DNA of 64,000 nt from Acidimicrobiia bacterium. Lineage in GTDB: Bacteria > Actinomycetota > Acidimicrobiia > Acidimicrobiales > CATQHL01. The first letter of the stretch is position 1. The number at the start of each line of letters is the position of its first letter. The DNA is taken from contig VXNF01000038.1 in NCBI GenBank assembly GCA_009840735.1, forward strand, positions 1 to 64,000, written 5' to 3'. Below, piece by piece: positions 43,190 through 57,380 of the stretch. The notes under the pieces are model-generated. The model was not told the DNA's origin. It saw nothing but the letters and a program-made list of their open reading frames with translations, and searched no databases. Made by a program: the position numbers and the translations under genes.

Positions 43190-44326
43190 TCACCTCAGGA
43201 CACCGAGCCGCCTGGCGAGATCCCGCAGCCCGGCGCCCAGCGACTCGCTCCGCTGGCGACTGCGCGTCCACTGATCCAGCACCACCGCGCCGATCGTGAC
43301 GGTGCCCAGCCACATCTGCTGCACGAACGCGCCGGTGGCGTTGAGGGCCAGGCCGTTGGAGATGACTGCCAGCAGGAGGGCGCCCAGGAGCGTGCCCGAG
43401 ACGGTGCCGCGGCCGCCCGAGAGGCTCGCCCCGCCGACGATGACCGCCGTGAACACCGGGAACAGGTAGACGCCTCCCTGGTTGGGCTGGACCTGCGAGA
43501 TGAAGGAGAAGTCCAGCAGGCCCCCCACGGCCGCCATGACGGCGCAGATCACGAAGGCCAGCGTCTTGTAGCGGCGCACGGGCAGTTTGGCCAGCACGGC
43601 CGCCTGCTCGTTGCCGCCGATCGCCTTCATCCGGAAGCCGAACACGCCGCGCGACAGCAGAATGCCGAACACGATGGCGAAGCCTGCCAACCACACCACC
43701 TGCAGCGGGAAGCGGCCCGGCAGGGCGTAGTTGCTGGCCAGAGCCCGGAAGAAGGTGTACTCGGCGGCATCGACATAATCGCCGCCGCGTACCTGCCACT
43801 CCTCCGGATCCGGCGGCAGCTTCTGCGCCAGGATCGGCGTGTTCCTGCTTATGAGCAGGGTGAAGCCGAAAACGAGCGTGTTGGATCCCAAGGTCACGAT
43901 GAAGGACGGAACTTTGACCACGTTCACGAAGAAGGCGTTGAACAGACCCACCCCGATGGCGACGGCGAACGCCACCAGGATCCCGACAGCGATGTGGTAG
44001 CCGAGCTCGACCCACATCTTCCCCATGACGATGGCGGACAGCACCGCCAGGGCGGAGAACGACAGGTCGATCTCGCCCACGAGCAGAACGACCAGCAGCC
44101 CGAGACCGATGATGCCGAGAACGCCCATCAGCCTGATCATCACGACCAGGTTCCCGGTCTTGAGGAACAGCCAGTCCGACCAGACGGCGAAGATGAACCC
44201 GGCGATGAGGACCGCCGCCAGCAGTCCGCCGACGCGCTGCAGGCCGAGCCCACCGAGCCGCGAGAGAAGCCCGGCGCGAGGCTCCTCAGGCACCATGGTC
44301 GCTGCGTCGTCGCTGTCTTCGCTCAC
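43190..44326 (-). CDS. sugar-type ABC transporter permease
   Basis: The 378-residue BPD_transp_2 permease has a ~40-residue cytoplasmic lead before the first membrane helix (about 10 helices in total). It shows the family motif LLVGEIDLSFSALAVLSAIV early and FTAVIVGGASLSGGRGTVSG later. It starts with GTG, 85 bp downstream of the binding-lipoprotein gene. That gap carries a strong hairpin, which may set the ratio of binding protein to membrane parts. Confidence 0.9.
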   Translation of the reverse strand: MSEDSDDAATMVPEEPRAGLLSRLGGLGLQRVGGLLAAVLIAGFIFAVWSDWLFLKTGNLVVMIRLMGVLGIIGLGLLVVLLVGEIDLSFSALAVLSAIVMGKMWVELGYHIAVGILVAFAVAIGVGLFNAFFVNVVKVPSFIVTLGSNTLVFGFTLLISRNTPILAQKLPPDPEEWQVRGGDYVDAAEYTFFRALASNYALPGRFPLQVVWLAGFAIVFGILLSRGVFGFRMKAIGGNEQAAVLAKLPVRRYKTLAFVICAVMAAVGGLLDFSFISQVQPNQGGVYLFPVFTAVIVGGASLSGGRGTVSGTLLGALLLAVISNGLALNATGAFVQQMWLGTVTIGAVVLDQWTRSRQRSESLGAGLRDLARRLGVLR

Positions 44327-44365
44327 ACCACCGTCCCCTCGGTGATCAGCCTCGGTGCGTCGTGG

Positions 44366-44393
44366 CGGGAGGAGGGATCAGACCCCCCTCCCG
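44366..44393 (-). terminator. intra-operon hairpin after the binding-lipoprotein gene
   Basis: CGGGAGGAGGG (44366-44376) and CCCCCCTCCCG (44383-44393) pair over 11 bp with one mismatch and a 6-nt loop, 18 bp past the stop codon. No T-run follows. It fits a partial terminator or mRNA-stabilising hairpin, as is common between binding-protein and permease genes. Confidence 0.55.
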
Positions 44394-44411
44394 TCACGGC
44401 CCCTCAGAGCG

Positions 44412-45965
44412 TCAGCCGCCGAGGATCAGATCCAGGTCGCGGCGGGCCGCCTCGACCTGGTCCACCTGAATCGGCAGCAGCGTCTGGGTGTTCGGCAAGA
44501 TCCGGCCGTTGGCCAAGAACTCGGCGCAGGCGATGGCGCCGAAGCCGGCCTGCTCCGACCAGCGCTGGTCGAGGGCCGCCACCTGGATGCCCTGCTCGAT
44601 GCCGTCGAGCTGGCCGTAGCTCACGTTCCAGCCGATCGTGAACACCTCGCCCTCGCGGCCACCGTCGATGATCGCCCGGTTGGCGTGCTCGGCGCCGATG
44701 TCCACGTTCTCGATGAAGTCCAGATCAGGGTTGCCGACCAGCATGGCCGAGTAGTCGTCGTAGGTGATCCCCGGGTCGTAACCGCCGCCGCCGACCTGGA
44801 TCCCGTTCTCGGGAGTGGTGAGGAAGTTGGCGTCGGGCAGTTCCTCGAGGATCTTGTCGTAGAAGCCCGTCATCCGGCCCTGTGCCCAGAACTGCGTCGG
44901 GTCACCGCCGGACACAGCGAAGGTGTCCCACTCGTAGCCGTTCTCGCGCATGAATTCCAGAGCGAGATCCGCGGCTTGGCGCCCCTCGTTGTACGGAACC
45001 TGGGTGAAGTTGGTGAACTCGTTGCCGTTCGTCGTGAGGCCCACGGTGAAGACGGGGATGCCGTCCGCGAGGAGCCGATTCGTGAGCTCCGTGAAGGAGT
45101 TCGAGTCCGCCGGCTCGATCGACAGGCAGTCGACCTGATCCACGGCGACGAGGGCCTCGATCTGGGCGATCTGCTCGGGAATGTCCGACGGAGACGTCAC
45201 TGGCGCCACGATCGTGAAGTCCATGGGGTAGATGCGGTAGGCGTCGTCCTGGGTGGCCCGGAAGCCCGCCTCGTACTGGTCGGAGAACAGCGCGATGCCC
45301 GAGGACTGGTAGGAGAACAGGTAGTTGATTAGCTCTCCGGTGCGGACCTTGCGAGCGATGCGCTCGTTCAGCACGAAGTCGCTGCCGTCCCTGAGGACGT
45401 GCGTGAACGGCAGGTCGCCACCGGCCTCGGTGGCGGCGGCCTGGGCGGCTGCCAGCTGGTCGGTGGCGAACTCGAGCGCCTCCTGGGCAGCGGCGGCCTC
45501 CTCGCCCGCGGCGGCCGCCTCGGCCTGGGCAGCGGCGGCCTCCTGCTGCGCGGCGGCTGCCTCGGCTTGGGCTGCAGCGGCCTCCTCCTGTGCCTGCGCG
45601 GCGAAGGCCTGTGCCTCCTCGGCGGTCGCCGACGCCTCAGCGAGGGCAGCCTCAGCGGCGGCCACGGCCGCCTCGTTACCCTCGGCGGTGGCTTGCGCCA
45701 GGCTCGCCGCGGCGATGGCCTCGTCAGCAGCGGCCTGAGCGGCTGCGGCAGCGGCGTTCGCCGCGGCGGTCTCCGCCTCGAGGGCGTCCGCTCTGCTGTT
45801 GGCTGCCGCTGCGTCGGCTGCCGCGGCCGCAGCGTCAGAGCGGGCGGCCGAAGCTTCGGCCATGGCGTCGTCGGCGGCGCCGGTGTCGGCGCACGACGCC
45901 GCCACGACGGCCAGCACGGCCAGCAGCGGAATCACAAGCCAACGGCTCTTGCGTCTAGGTGTCAT
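44412..45965 (-). CDS. substrate-binding lipoprotein with a long Ala-rich coiled-coil tether
   Basis: The 517-residue protein starts at ATG 45965 behind GAGAGA. A signal peptide ends in the lipobox VVAASC (Cys25). Residues ~28-180 are nearly all Ala, Glu, Gln and Ser in repeating EEAAAAQAEAAAAQ-like units, an obvious long helix or coiled coil. From ~185 a periplasmic-binding sugar-type domain follows (QIAQIEALVAVDQVDCLSIE, then TVGLTTNG). The ~150-residue helix would hold the binding domain well away from the membrane. Ligand unknown. Confidence 0.88.
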   Translation of the reverse strand: MTPRRKSRWLVIPLLAVLAVVAASCADTGAADDAMAEASAARSDAAAAAADAAAANSRADALEAETAAANAAAAAAQAAADEAIAAASLAQATAEGNEAAVAAAEAALAEASATAEEAQAFAAQAQEEAAAAQAEAAAAQQEAAAAQAEAAAAGEEAAAAQEALEFATDQLAAAQAAATEAGGDLPFTHVLRDGSDFVLNERIARKVRTGELINYLFSYQSSGIALFSDQYEAGFRATQDDAYRIYPMDFTIVAPVTSPSDIPEQIAQIEALVAVDQVDCLSIEPADSNSFTELTNRLLADGIPVFTVGLTTNGNEFTNFTQVPYNEGRQAADLALEFMRENGYEWDTFAVSGGDPTQFWAQGRMTGFYDKILEELPDANFLTTPENGIQVGGGGYDPGITYDDYSAMLVGNPDLDFIENVDIGAEHANRAIIDGGREGEVFTIGWNVSYGQLDGIEQGIQVAALDQRWSEQAGFGAIACAEFLANGRILPNTQTLLPIQVDQVEAARRDLDLILGG

Positions 45966-46120
45966 GTGGTCTCTCTCCCGTGTCGGTTGGGTCCCGGTTC
46001 GGCACCGTGCGGTTCGTCGCGATCCCCTCCAGCGCCCGGGCTGCTCGAAGCGGCGCGCAAGGCTTGCCGAGGCGCCACAGCGAGGCCATTCAAGTACACC
46101 AATGGCCGGCGAGCAAACGA

Positions 46121-46149
46121 GGCCCGGCCCACCGCGGGCGGGCCGGGCC
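46121..46149 (-). terminator. GC-rich hairpin after uvrA
   Basis: GGCCCGGCCC (46121-46130) and GGGCCGGGCC (46140-46149) form a perfect 10-bp stem with a 9-nt loop, 14 bp past the uvrA stop. Only a weak T-rich run follows (TCGTTTG), so it is an actinobacterial-type hairpin terminator. It separates uvrA from the transporter cassette. Confidence 0.65.
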
Positions 46150-46163
46150 GAGCGGCGGGGCCG

Positions 46164-49052
<2,889 letters not shown>

Positions 49053-49128
49053 AGGTCAAGCGTAGGTGGCCGAACGCTGCCGCCGTTCCGTCTCCGCCTG
49101 TGGAATACCTGGAGAAAACCGGCGGGGT

Positions 49129-51222
<2,094 letters not shown>

Positions 51223-51263
51223 GAGACGAACCTACCGGGTGGCGCGGGTCCCGGAGCGGGCGT

Positions 51264-51878
51264 CTACCCGGCGGCGGCCCGCAGAGAGCTGATCCACGCC
51301 CAGCAGCGCTCCACTTGCCCCTCCAGTCCGTCGAGCGGGCCGTTGTTGTCGATCACGAAGTCCGCCAACGCCAGCCGCTCGGCGCGGGAAGCCTGGTTGG
51401 CCAGCCGCGCCCGCGCCTCGTCGGCGGTCAGGTCGCGGCCAGCCACGAGGCGCTGCACGGCGACCTCGTGGGCGACGTCCACCACGATGATCCCCGCCAG
51501 ACCCTGCCGCCGTTCGGGTCCCCCCTCGGTCAGCAGCGGGATGTCGGACACGACGACGGCGTCGCTGCCTGCCAGTTCCCGGCGACGGGCAACCATCTCG
51601 GCGCGCACCGCCGGATGCACGATGGCGTTCAGCTCCGCCAGTTTCTGCGGGTCGTTGAAGACGAAGGCGGCGGTGGCGGCGCGGTCCAAGGTTCCGTCGG
51701 GCCGCAGGATGGAGGGCCCGAAGCGGGCCACCATCGCCTCCAGGACCGGACGACCGGGCTGCTGCAGCTCGGCCACGATGGCGTCGGCGTCCAGCAGGAC
51801 GGCGCCGCGCGCCACCAGCGCGGCCGCGACCGTGGACTTGCCGGCGCCGATGCAGCCGGTGAGACCGACCTCGATCAT
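51264..51878 (-). CDS. coaE: dephospho-CoA kinase
   Basis: The 204-residue enzyme has the P-loop GLTGCIGAGKSTVAAAL, DADAIVAELQQPG, VVSDIPLLTEGG and the lid-region R...R pattern. It phosphorylates the ribose of dephospho-CoA as the last step of CoA synthesis. It lacks the C-terminal GrpB-like extension found in mycobacterial CoaE. It lies 21 bp after rpsA in the conserved rpsA-coaE-uvrB order. Confidence 0.95.
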   Translation of the reverse strand: MIEVGLTGCIGAGKSTVAAALVARGAVLLDADAIVAELQQPGRPVLEAMVARFGPSILRPDGTLDRAATAAFVFNDPQKLAELNAIVHPAVRAEMVARRRELAGSDAVVVSDIPLLTEGGPERRQGLAGIIVVDVAHEVAVQRLVAGRDLTADEARARLANQASRAERLALADFVIDNNGPLDGLEGQVERCWAWISSLRAAAG

Positions 51879-51899
51879 CGGGCGCCGACGGGAGCGCCC

Positions 51900-53390
51900 T
51901 CAGGCGCTGGCGACTGCCTCGAGGCTCTCGGCGTCGGCGGGGAGGTCGTCGCCAGAGAGATCGTCGCCGGAGTTGCCGTCGCCGGAGAGGTCGTCGAACT
52001 CCTCGCCGGCCTCGCCTGGCTCGTCGTCGCTCACGGCGCCCAGGTAGTTGCCCTCTTCGTCGAAGGCGTGCTCGCCGAAGGCCTCCTGGAACTCAGCGGA
52101 GACCACGCCGCCCTCGGCGGCCTGCTTGATGGAGAGGCTGATGCGCCGGCGCTGCAGGTCGATGTCGATGATCTTCACCCACAGCTCCTCGCCGGGGGTG
52201 ACGACCTGCTCGGGCACCTCGACGTGGTGCGCCGACATCTCCGAGATGTGGGTAAGCCCTTCGATGCTCTCGCCCACCTGCACGAAGGCGCCGAACGGAA
52301 CCAGCTTGGTGACCCGTCCGTATACCAGCTCGCCCACCCGGTGCGTGGCGGCGAACTCCTGCCAGGGATCCTGCTGGGTGGCCTTGAGGGACAGGCTGAT
52401 GCGCTCGCGGCTCGGGTCCACTTCAAGCACCTGCACATCCACCTCGTCGCCCACCGACACCACCGAGCTGGGATGGTCCACGTGGCGCCACGACAGTTCG
52501 GAGACGTGTACGAGCCCGTCCATGCCGCCGAGATCGATGAAGGCACCGAACGGCACGACCGAGGACACGACGCCCCGGCGGACCTCGCCCGGCTTCAGGT
52601 TCTCCAGGAACTCCTCGCGCTGCTCCTTCTGGGTCTCCTCCAGCCAAGCCCGGCGCGACAGCACCACGTTGTTGCGGTTCTTGTCCAGCTCGATGATCTT
52701 GGCCTCCACCTTGCTGCCCACGAAGGGCTGCAGGTCGCGCACCCGGCGCAGGTCCACCAGCGAGGCGGGCAGGAAGCCGCGCAGGCCGATGTCCACGATG
52801 AGGCCGCCCTTGACCACCTCGATGACTAGGCCCGAGACGACCCCGCCCGAGGCTTTGATCTCCTCGACGTTGCCCCAGGCGCGCTCGTACTGGGCGCGCT
52901 TCTTGGAGAGGATGAGGCGGCCTTCCTTGTCCTCTTTCTGCAGGACGAGGGCTTCGATCTCTTCGTCGATGCCCACCACGTCGCCAGGGTGAGCGTCGTT
53001 GCGGATTGAGAGCTCCCGCGACGGGATGACCCCTTCGGACTTGAAGCCGATGTCGATGAGGACCTCGTCGTTGTCGATCCGCACCACGCGGCCGACCACC
53101 ATCGTGCCCTCCTCGACCGTGACGACGCTGGAGCTGTAGGCGGCCGCCAACGCATCGTCGTCGAGGTCGTTGAGGGCGATCTCCCGCGGCTCGTACGCCT
53201 CGGCCATCTCGTCGCCGGCGGGTTCGGGGTCTGTGGCTTCTGGTGTCTCGGCGGTCGCCTCGGCGGCGTCTGCGGCTTCGGGCTCTGCGGGGGTCTCTGC
53301 GGAAGCTGACGGCTCGGGTGTCTCTTCTGCTTGAGTCGGTTCGAGTGTGGAGTCGGCGGGTATGGACAGGTCGGGATCGAGGTCGGGCAC
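51900..53390 (-). CDS. rpsA: 30S ribosomal protein S1
   Basis: I place the start at GTG 53390, giving 496 residues; longer frames upstream look non-coding. Four S1 RNA-binding domains are seen, around VGRVVRIDNDEVLIDIGFK, VSGLVIEVVKGGLIVDIGLR, GVVSSVVPFGAFIDLGG and VYGRVTKLVPFGAFVQVG. The first ~60 residues and the last ~60 are acidic, low-complexity tails. It helps mRNA bind the ribosome. A start at ATG 53207 would remove the acidic N-terminal tail and cannot be excluded. Confidence 0.93.
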   Translation of the reverse strand: MPDLDPDLSIPADSTLEPTQAEETPEPSASAETPAEPEAADAAEATAETPEATDPEPAGDEMAEAYEPREIALNDLDDDALAAAYSSSVVTVEEGTMVVGRVVRIDNDEVLIDIGFKSEGVIPSRELSIRNDAHPGDVVGIDEEIEALVLQKEDKEGRLILSKKRAQYERAWGNVEEIKASGGVVSGLVIEVVKGGLIVDIGLRGFLPASLVDLRRVRDLQPFVGSKVEAKIIELDKNRNNVVLSRRAWLEETQKEQREEFLENLKPGEVRRGVVSSVVPFGAFIDLGGMDGLVHVSELSWRHVDHPSSVVSVGDEVDVQVLEVDPSRERISLSLKATQQDPWQEFAATHRVGELVYGRVTKLVPFGAFVQVGESIEGLTHISEMSAHHVEVPEQVVTPGEELWVKIIDIDLQRRRISLSIKQAAEGGVVSAEFQEAFGEHAFDEEGNYLGAVSDDEPGEAGEEFDDLSGDGNSGDDLSGDDLPADAESLEAVASA

Positions 53391-53539
53391 GGATTCTCTC
53401 TTGGTCGATGGTCGGGACTGGACGACGCGAGCCGTCGAACGGGGCCGATCGGCCCCACATAGCACCGGCAAGGCTAACAGCGCCACCACCAACTGCAATC
53501 AGTCCCCAGCGATCCGTCCCCCGACCCCGTGCCGGCGCA

Positions 53540-56269
53540 TCACGCCTTGGCGGCTGCCCAGGTTTTGCCGAAGGCTAGGTCTACTACTAGAGGCACCCGC
53601 AGCTCGCAGGCGACGGCCATCTCGTGGCGCACTAGGTCGGCGGACGCTGCCCGCTCTGCTTCGGGCACTTCCAGGATGACCTCGTCGTGGACCTGGAGGA
53701 TGAGGCGGCTGGCCATTCGCTCGCGTTCTAAGGCGGCGTCGATGTGTACGAGGGCCGCCTTGAAGATGTCGGCTGCTAGGCCCTGGATGCCGGCGTTCTT
53801 GGCTTGGCGCTCGCCGGCTTGGCGCACCCGGAAGTTGTCCGAGCGCAGTTCGGGAATGGGGCGGCGGCGCCCGAACAGCGTCTCGGTGTATCCCGACTCG
53901 CGGGCCCGCGCCACCGCCTCGTCCATGTAGGCCTGCACCGCCGGGAACGCCCCGAAATAGGCGTCCAAGATGACCTGCGCCTCTTCTGTCTCAATCGACA
54001 GGCGCTGGGCGAGCCCGTAGGCCTCCATGCCGTAGGCCAAGCCGTAGGACACCATCTTGGCCTTCGAGCGCAGCTCGACAGTCACGTCCGCGGGAGCGAC
54101 GTTGAACACCCTCGCCGCGGTGGCGGTGTGGATGTCCTCGCCCGCCTCGAACGCAGCGATGAGGCCCGGGTCGTCAGCCAGATGCGCAATGCAGCGCAGT
54201 TCGATCTGGTTGTAGTCGGCGATCAGCAGCGCCGTGCCCGCCGCGGGCACGAACACTTTGCGGAAGGCCCGGCCGGTCTCGGTGCGCACCGGGATGTTGT
54301 GCAGGTTGGGCGCGTCGGAGGAGAGCCGGCCGGTTCGGGCCACCGTCTGGTTGAAGGAAGCGTGGATGCGACCGCTGCGCGAGTGTACTTCAGCCGCCAA
54401 GCCGTGCCCGTAGGTGGAGCGCAGCTTCTCCACCTCCCGGTAGGCCAGCAGGTTTTCCACGATGTCGTGCTCGCCGCGTAGACCTTCCAGCGTTGCCGCG
54501 TCGGTGGAGTAGCCGGTCTTGGTCCGCTTCCGGGGCGGCAAGCCGAGGCGCTCGAAGAGCACTCTGGCGAGCTGCTGGGGCGAGTTGACGTTGAACTCCT
54601 CCCCGGCGTCGGCCACAACCGCGGCGCGCAGCCGCGTGGCCTCCGCCTCGAGCTCGCGGGTGAGCGCCTCGAGGCCGGCCCGATCCACACCCACGCCGCA
54701 GTGCTCCATCCGGGCCAGCACCCGCACCAGCGGCACCTCGATCGTGTCGTGCAGCGTCTCGGCGCCGCCGTCGCGCAGCTCGGCCCGCAGGGGTTCCGCC
54801 AGGCGGGCCGCGGCCAGGGCCTCCAGCGCCGTGCGGTCGCGCAGCGGCTCGCCGGAGCCGGGGAATGCCAGCCGCCCCTGCGTCTCCCCCTCCCCGCCGT
54901 CGTCGGCCAGGGCGCAGCCGGCGTAGCGCGCCAGCAGGTCCCCGACGGGGTAGTCGGACTGCGAGGGATCCAGCAGGTAGGCGGCGATGGCGGTGTCCAT
55001 GCTCAGCGAGCGGATGTCGATGTCGATGCCCAGGAGGCTGCGCATCAGGTCCCTGGCGTCATGGGCCACCAATCCGGGCGCGGCCTCGCCGAACAGGCCG
55101 CCGAGTGCCCCCCGCAGTGCCCTGTCCTCCAGGAACTCTCCCGGAAGCCAGACCGCGCAGGGCACGGCGGCGGCGCTGTCTGTGGGCTGCGGCGTCCGGG
55201 CGGAATGGCTCTCCTCGACGCCGATCAGGGCCAGCCCCTCGAGCGCCGACCGGCCGCGCCGGCCGCGCCACGCCCCCGCCACCGCCAGCCGACCGCCTTG
55301 CGCCAACCCGGCGATGCGGGCCACCGCGGCAGCCACATCGCCGGGCTTCTCCACGGTGATCTCCAGCACCTCGGCGTCCGCCTCGGGCGCGAAGTCCAGG
55401 CCCAAAGCCTCGCCGAGGCGCCCCAGCAGCGAGCCGAACTCCAAGAACTCGAACAGCCGCCGAATCTCGTCGGCAGCCGCCGGGGCCACGGTCAGGTCGT
55501 CGACGCGGAGGGGCAGGTCCAGGTCGCGCCGCAGCGCCATGAGCTCGCAGTTGAGGCGGACTGCCTCCTCCGCGTCCTGCAGTGACGCCCGCAGCTTCGG
55601 GGTCTGGTCGTCGAGGGCGTCGTAGATGCCGTCGATGCCGCCATGGGCGTTGATGAGCCGGGCGGCCGTCTTCTCCCCCACTCCCGGCACGCCCGGCAGG
55701 TTGTCCGAGGCGTCGCCGCGCAGGGCGGCGTAGGCCACATAGTCCGCAGGCGACACGCCGGTGCGCTCCTCGATGCCCGCCTCGTCGTAGCGCGCATGGT
55801 CGGACATGCCTCGGCGGGGATACAGCACCGTGACGTGCGGGTCGGCCACGAGCTGGAAGGCGTCGCGGTCCCCCGTCACCACGGCGGTGTCCAACTTCGA
55901 GGCGGCGGCCTCGGCTGCAAGGGTGGCCAGGATGTCGTCGGCTTCGAACCCGGGCGCATCCACGGCCCGCACCCCCAGCATCGCCAGCACCTCGCGCAGC
56001 AGGCCCAGCTGCTCCCGGAAGATCTGCGGGGGTTTCGACCGGTTGGCCTTGTAGCTCTCGAGGCGCTCGTGGCGGAACGTCCCGCCGGGCAGGTCGAACG
56101 CCACCGCCGCCCGCTGCGGCTGATGGTCGCGCAGCAAGTTGACCAGCATGGAGGTGAACCCGAACACGGCGTTGGTGGCCTGCCCCGAGGCGGTGCTCAT
56201 GTCCTCGGGGAGCGCGTGGAAGGCACGGTAGGCCATTGAGTGCCCGTCGATGAGGAGCAGGTCGGTCAC
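53540..56269 (-). CDS. polA: DNA polymerase I
   Basis: The 909-residue enzyme has an N-terminal 5'-3' exonuclease (LLIDGHSMAYRAFHALP, GFEADDILATLA, TGDRDAFQLV, GVPGVGEKTAARLI). A middle 3'-5' exonuclease-like domain appears degenerate, as in other actinobacteria. The polymerase has motif A IADYNQIELR, motif B KMVSYGLAYGM and motif C QVHDEVILEVP. It fills gaps in repair and removes Okazaki primers. It starts with GTG and lies upstream of rpsA, the actinobacterial order. Confidence 0.97.
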   Translation of the reverse strand: MTDLLLIDGHSMAYRAFHALPEDMSTASGQATNAVFGFTSMLVNLLRDHQPQRAAVAFDLPGGTFRHERLESYKANRSKPPQIFREQLGLLREVLAMLGVRAVDAPGFEADDILATLAAEAAASKLDTAVVTGDRDAFQLVADPHVTVLYPRRGMSDHARYDEAGIEERTGVSPADYVAYAALRGDASDNLPGVPGVGEKTAARLINAHGGIDGIYDALDDQTPKLRASLQDAEEAVRLNCELMALRRDLDLPLRVDDLTVAPAAADEIRRLFEFLEFGSLLGRLGEALGLDFAPEADAEVLEITVEKPGDVAAAVARIAGLAQGGRLAVAGAWRGRRGRSALEGLALIGVEESHSARTPQPTDSAAAVPCAVWLPGEFLEDRALRGALGGLFGEAAPGLVAHDARDLMRSLLGIDIDIRSLSMDTAIAAYLLDPSQSDYPVGDLLARYAGCALADDGGEGETQGRLAFPGSGEPLRDRTALEALAAARLAEPLRAELRDGGAETLHDTIEVPLVRVLARMEHCGVGVDRAGLEALTRELEAEATRLRAAVVADAGEEFNVNSPQQLARVLFERLGLPPRKRTKTGYSTDAATLEGLRGEHDIVENLLAYREVEKLRSTYGHGLAAEVHSRSGRIHASFNQTVARTGRLSSDAPNLHNIPVRTETGRAFRKVFVPAAGTALLIADYNQIELRCIAHLADDPGLIAAFEAGEDIHTATAARVFNVAPADVTVELRSKAKMVSYGLAYGMEAYGLAQRLSIETEEAQVILDAYFGAFPAVQAYMDEAVARARESGYTETLFGRRRPIPELRSDNFRVRQAGERQAKNAGIQGLAADIFKAALVHIDAALERERMASRLILQVHDEVILEVPEAERAASADLVRHEMAVACELRVPLVVDLAFGKTWAAAKA

Positions 56270-56327
56270 GGGCGCAGGCGGGACGGTGCAGCGGCGGCGG
56301 TCAGCGTGGCGGCTGCGCCGCGCCGTC

Positions 56328-56954
56328 TCACGGGCGTCCGTCGGCAGGCTTGGACGCCACCGACAGGGTCCCCGCCAGGAGATCCTCGGCCACGGCGCGC
56401 ATCGGGCGCCGCTGGTTCATGGCGGTCCTGCGCATGAAGGCGAAGGCGTCGCCCTCGCGGAAGCCGTAGTTGTCGGTCAGCAGGCCCTTAGCGCGTTCGA
56501 CGATCTTGCGGGTCTCGAGCTGCTCGGCGAAGTCGGCCGCCTCGGCCGCTAGGGCCTGCGCCTCGCCGAAGCGGGCCAGGGCGATCTCGATGGCTGCCAC
56601 CAACTCGCCCGCCGCGAACGGCTTCACCAGGTAGGCCAGGACTCCCGCCTGGGCGGCTTGGGCGACCAGTTCCCGCTGGCTGAAGGCGGTCAGCACGAGC
56701 ACCGCGCAGAGGCGCTCGTCGGTGATGGCCCGTGCCACGGCCAGGCCGTCGTTGCCCGGCATCTTGATGTCGAGGATGGCCACATCGGGTCGCAGCTCCT
56801 GCACCAGCGCCAGTGCCTGGTCGCCCCGCCCCGTGTCGGCCACCACCTCGTAGCCCTCGGTGGTGAGGGTCTCCTTCAGGTCCAAGCGGATGATGGCCTC
56901 GTCCTCGGCGACCACGACGCGGGTCCGCGCCCCGACGGGCCTCTCCGCGCTCAC
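56328..56954 (-). CDS. response regulator with ANTAR RNA-binding domain (PdtaR-like)
   Basis: The 208-residue protein has a receiver domain (acidic E17/D18, phospho-acceptor D62 in ILDIKMPG, T89, K111 in LVKPF). The C-terminal ANTAR domain is marked by ERAKGLLTDNYGFREGDAFA. ANTAR proteins bind paired hexaloop hairpins in mRNA to prevent termination. The M. tuberculosis homologue PdtaR (Rv1626) also lies close to polA. The matching histidine kinase (PdtaS) is not in the window. The start overlaps the upstream coiled-coil gene by ATGA. Confidence 0.92.
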   Translation of the reverse strand: MSAERPVGARTRVVVAEDEAIIRLDLKETLTTEGYEVVADTGRGDQALALVQELRPDVAILDIKMPGNDGLAVARAITDERLCAVLVLTAFSQRELVAQAAQAGVLAYLVKPFAAGELVAAIEIALARFGEAQALAAEAADFAEQLETRKIVERAKGLLTDNYGFREGDAFAFMRRTAMNQRRPMRAVAEDLLAGTLSVASKPADGRP

Positions 56955-57292
56955 GGGTCTCTCCGGGCCGAGAGGCGGTCGAGGAGGGCGTCGAGGCGGT
57001 CCTCCAGTTCGGCCACCTCGGCCTGCAGGCGATCACGGTGACCGGTCATGGCGGCGGCGTGGCGGGCCGCGTCGCGCAGGTCGCGGTCAGCCATCGGGGT
57101 CTCGGAGACGAGCGCCCGCAGCTGGGCCTCAGACTCGGAATCGCTGAAGTACACGAGCTGCTCCTCGGCCACCTGCAGCTCTGCCCGGCAACGCGCCAAG
57201 CGGCGGGACACTTCGGTGATCCGCAGCCGGATCACCGCACCGGGCAGGGCGGCGAGGGGCACGGCGGCATTGTAGGAGCGAGCCGCATCCAC
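56951..57292 (-). CDS. hypothetical coiled-coil protein
   Basis: The 113-residue protein is mostly helical with heptad-like leucines, for example EVSRRLARCRAELQVAEEQL and RLQAEVAELEDRLDALLDRL. I know no family for it. It ends in an ATGA overlap with the ANTAR regulator, so the two are co-translated. A partner or scaffold role for the regulator is possible but unproven. Confidence 0.65.
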   Translation of the reverse strand: MDAARSYNAAVPLAALPGAVIRLRITEVSRRLARCRAELQVAEEQLVYFSDSESEAQLRALVSETPMADRDLRDAARHAAAMTGHRDRLQAEVAELEDRLDALLDRLSARRDP

Positions 57293-57380
57293 GGCAGTCC
57301 CCGGCGGGCCGGCCCGGTGCCGGGCCAGGGTCCGGATCGAGTCCGGCGCAGCTCGACGCTGGCACGGCGCGCCCCGGGAC

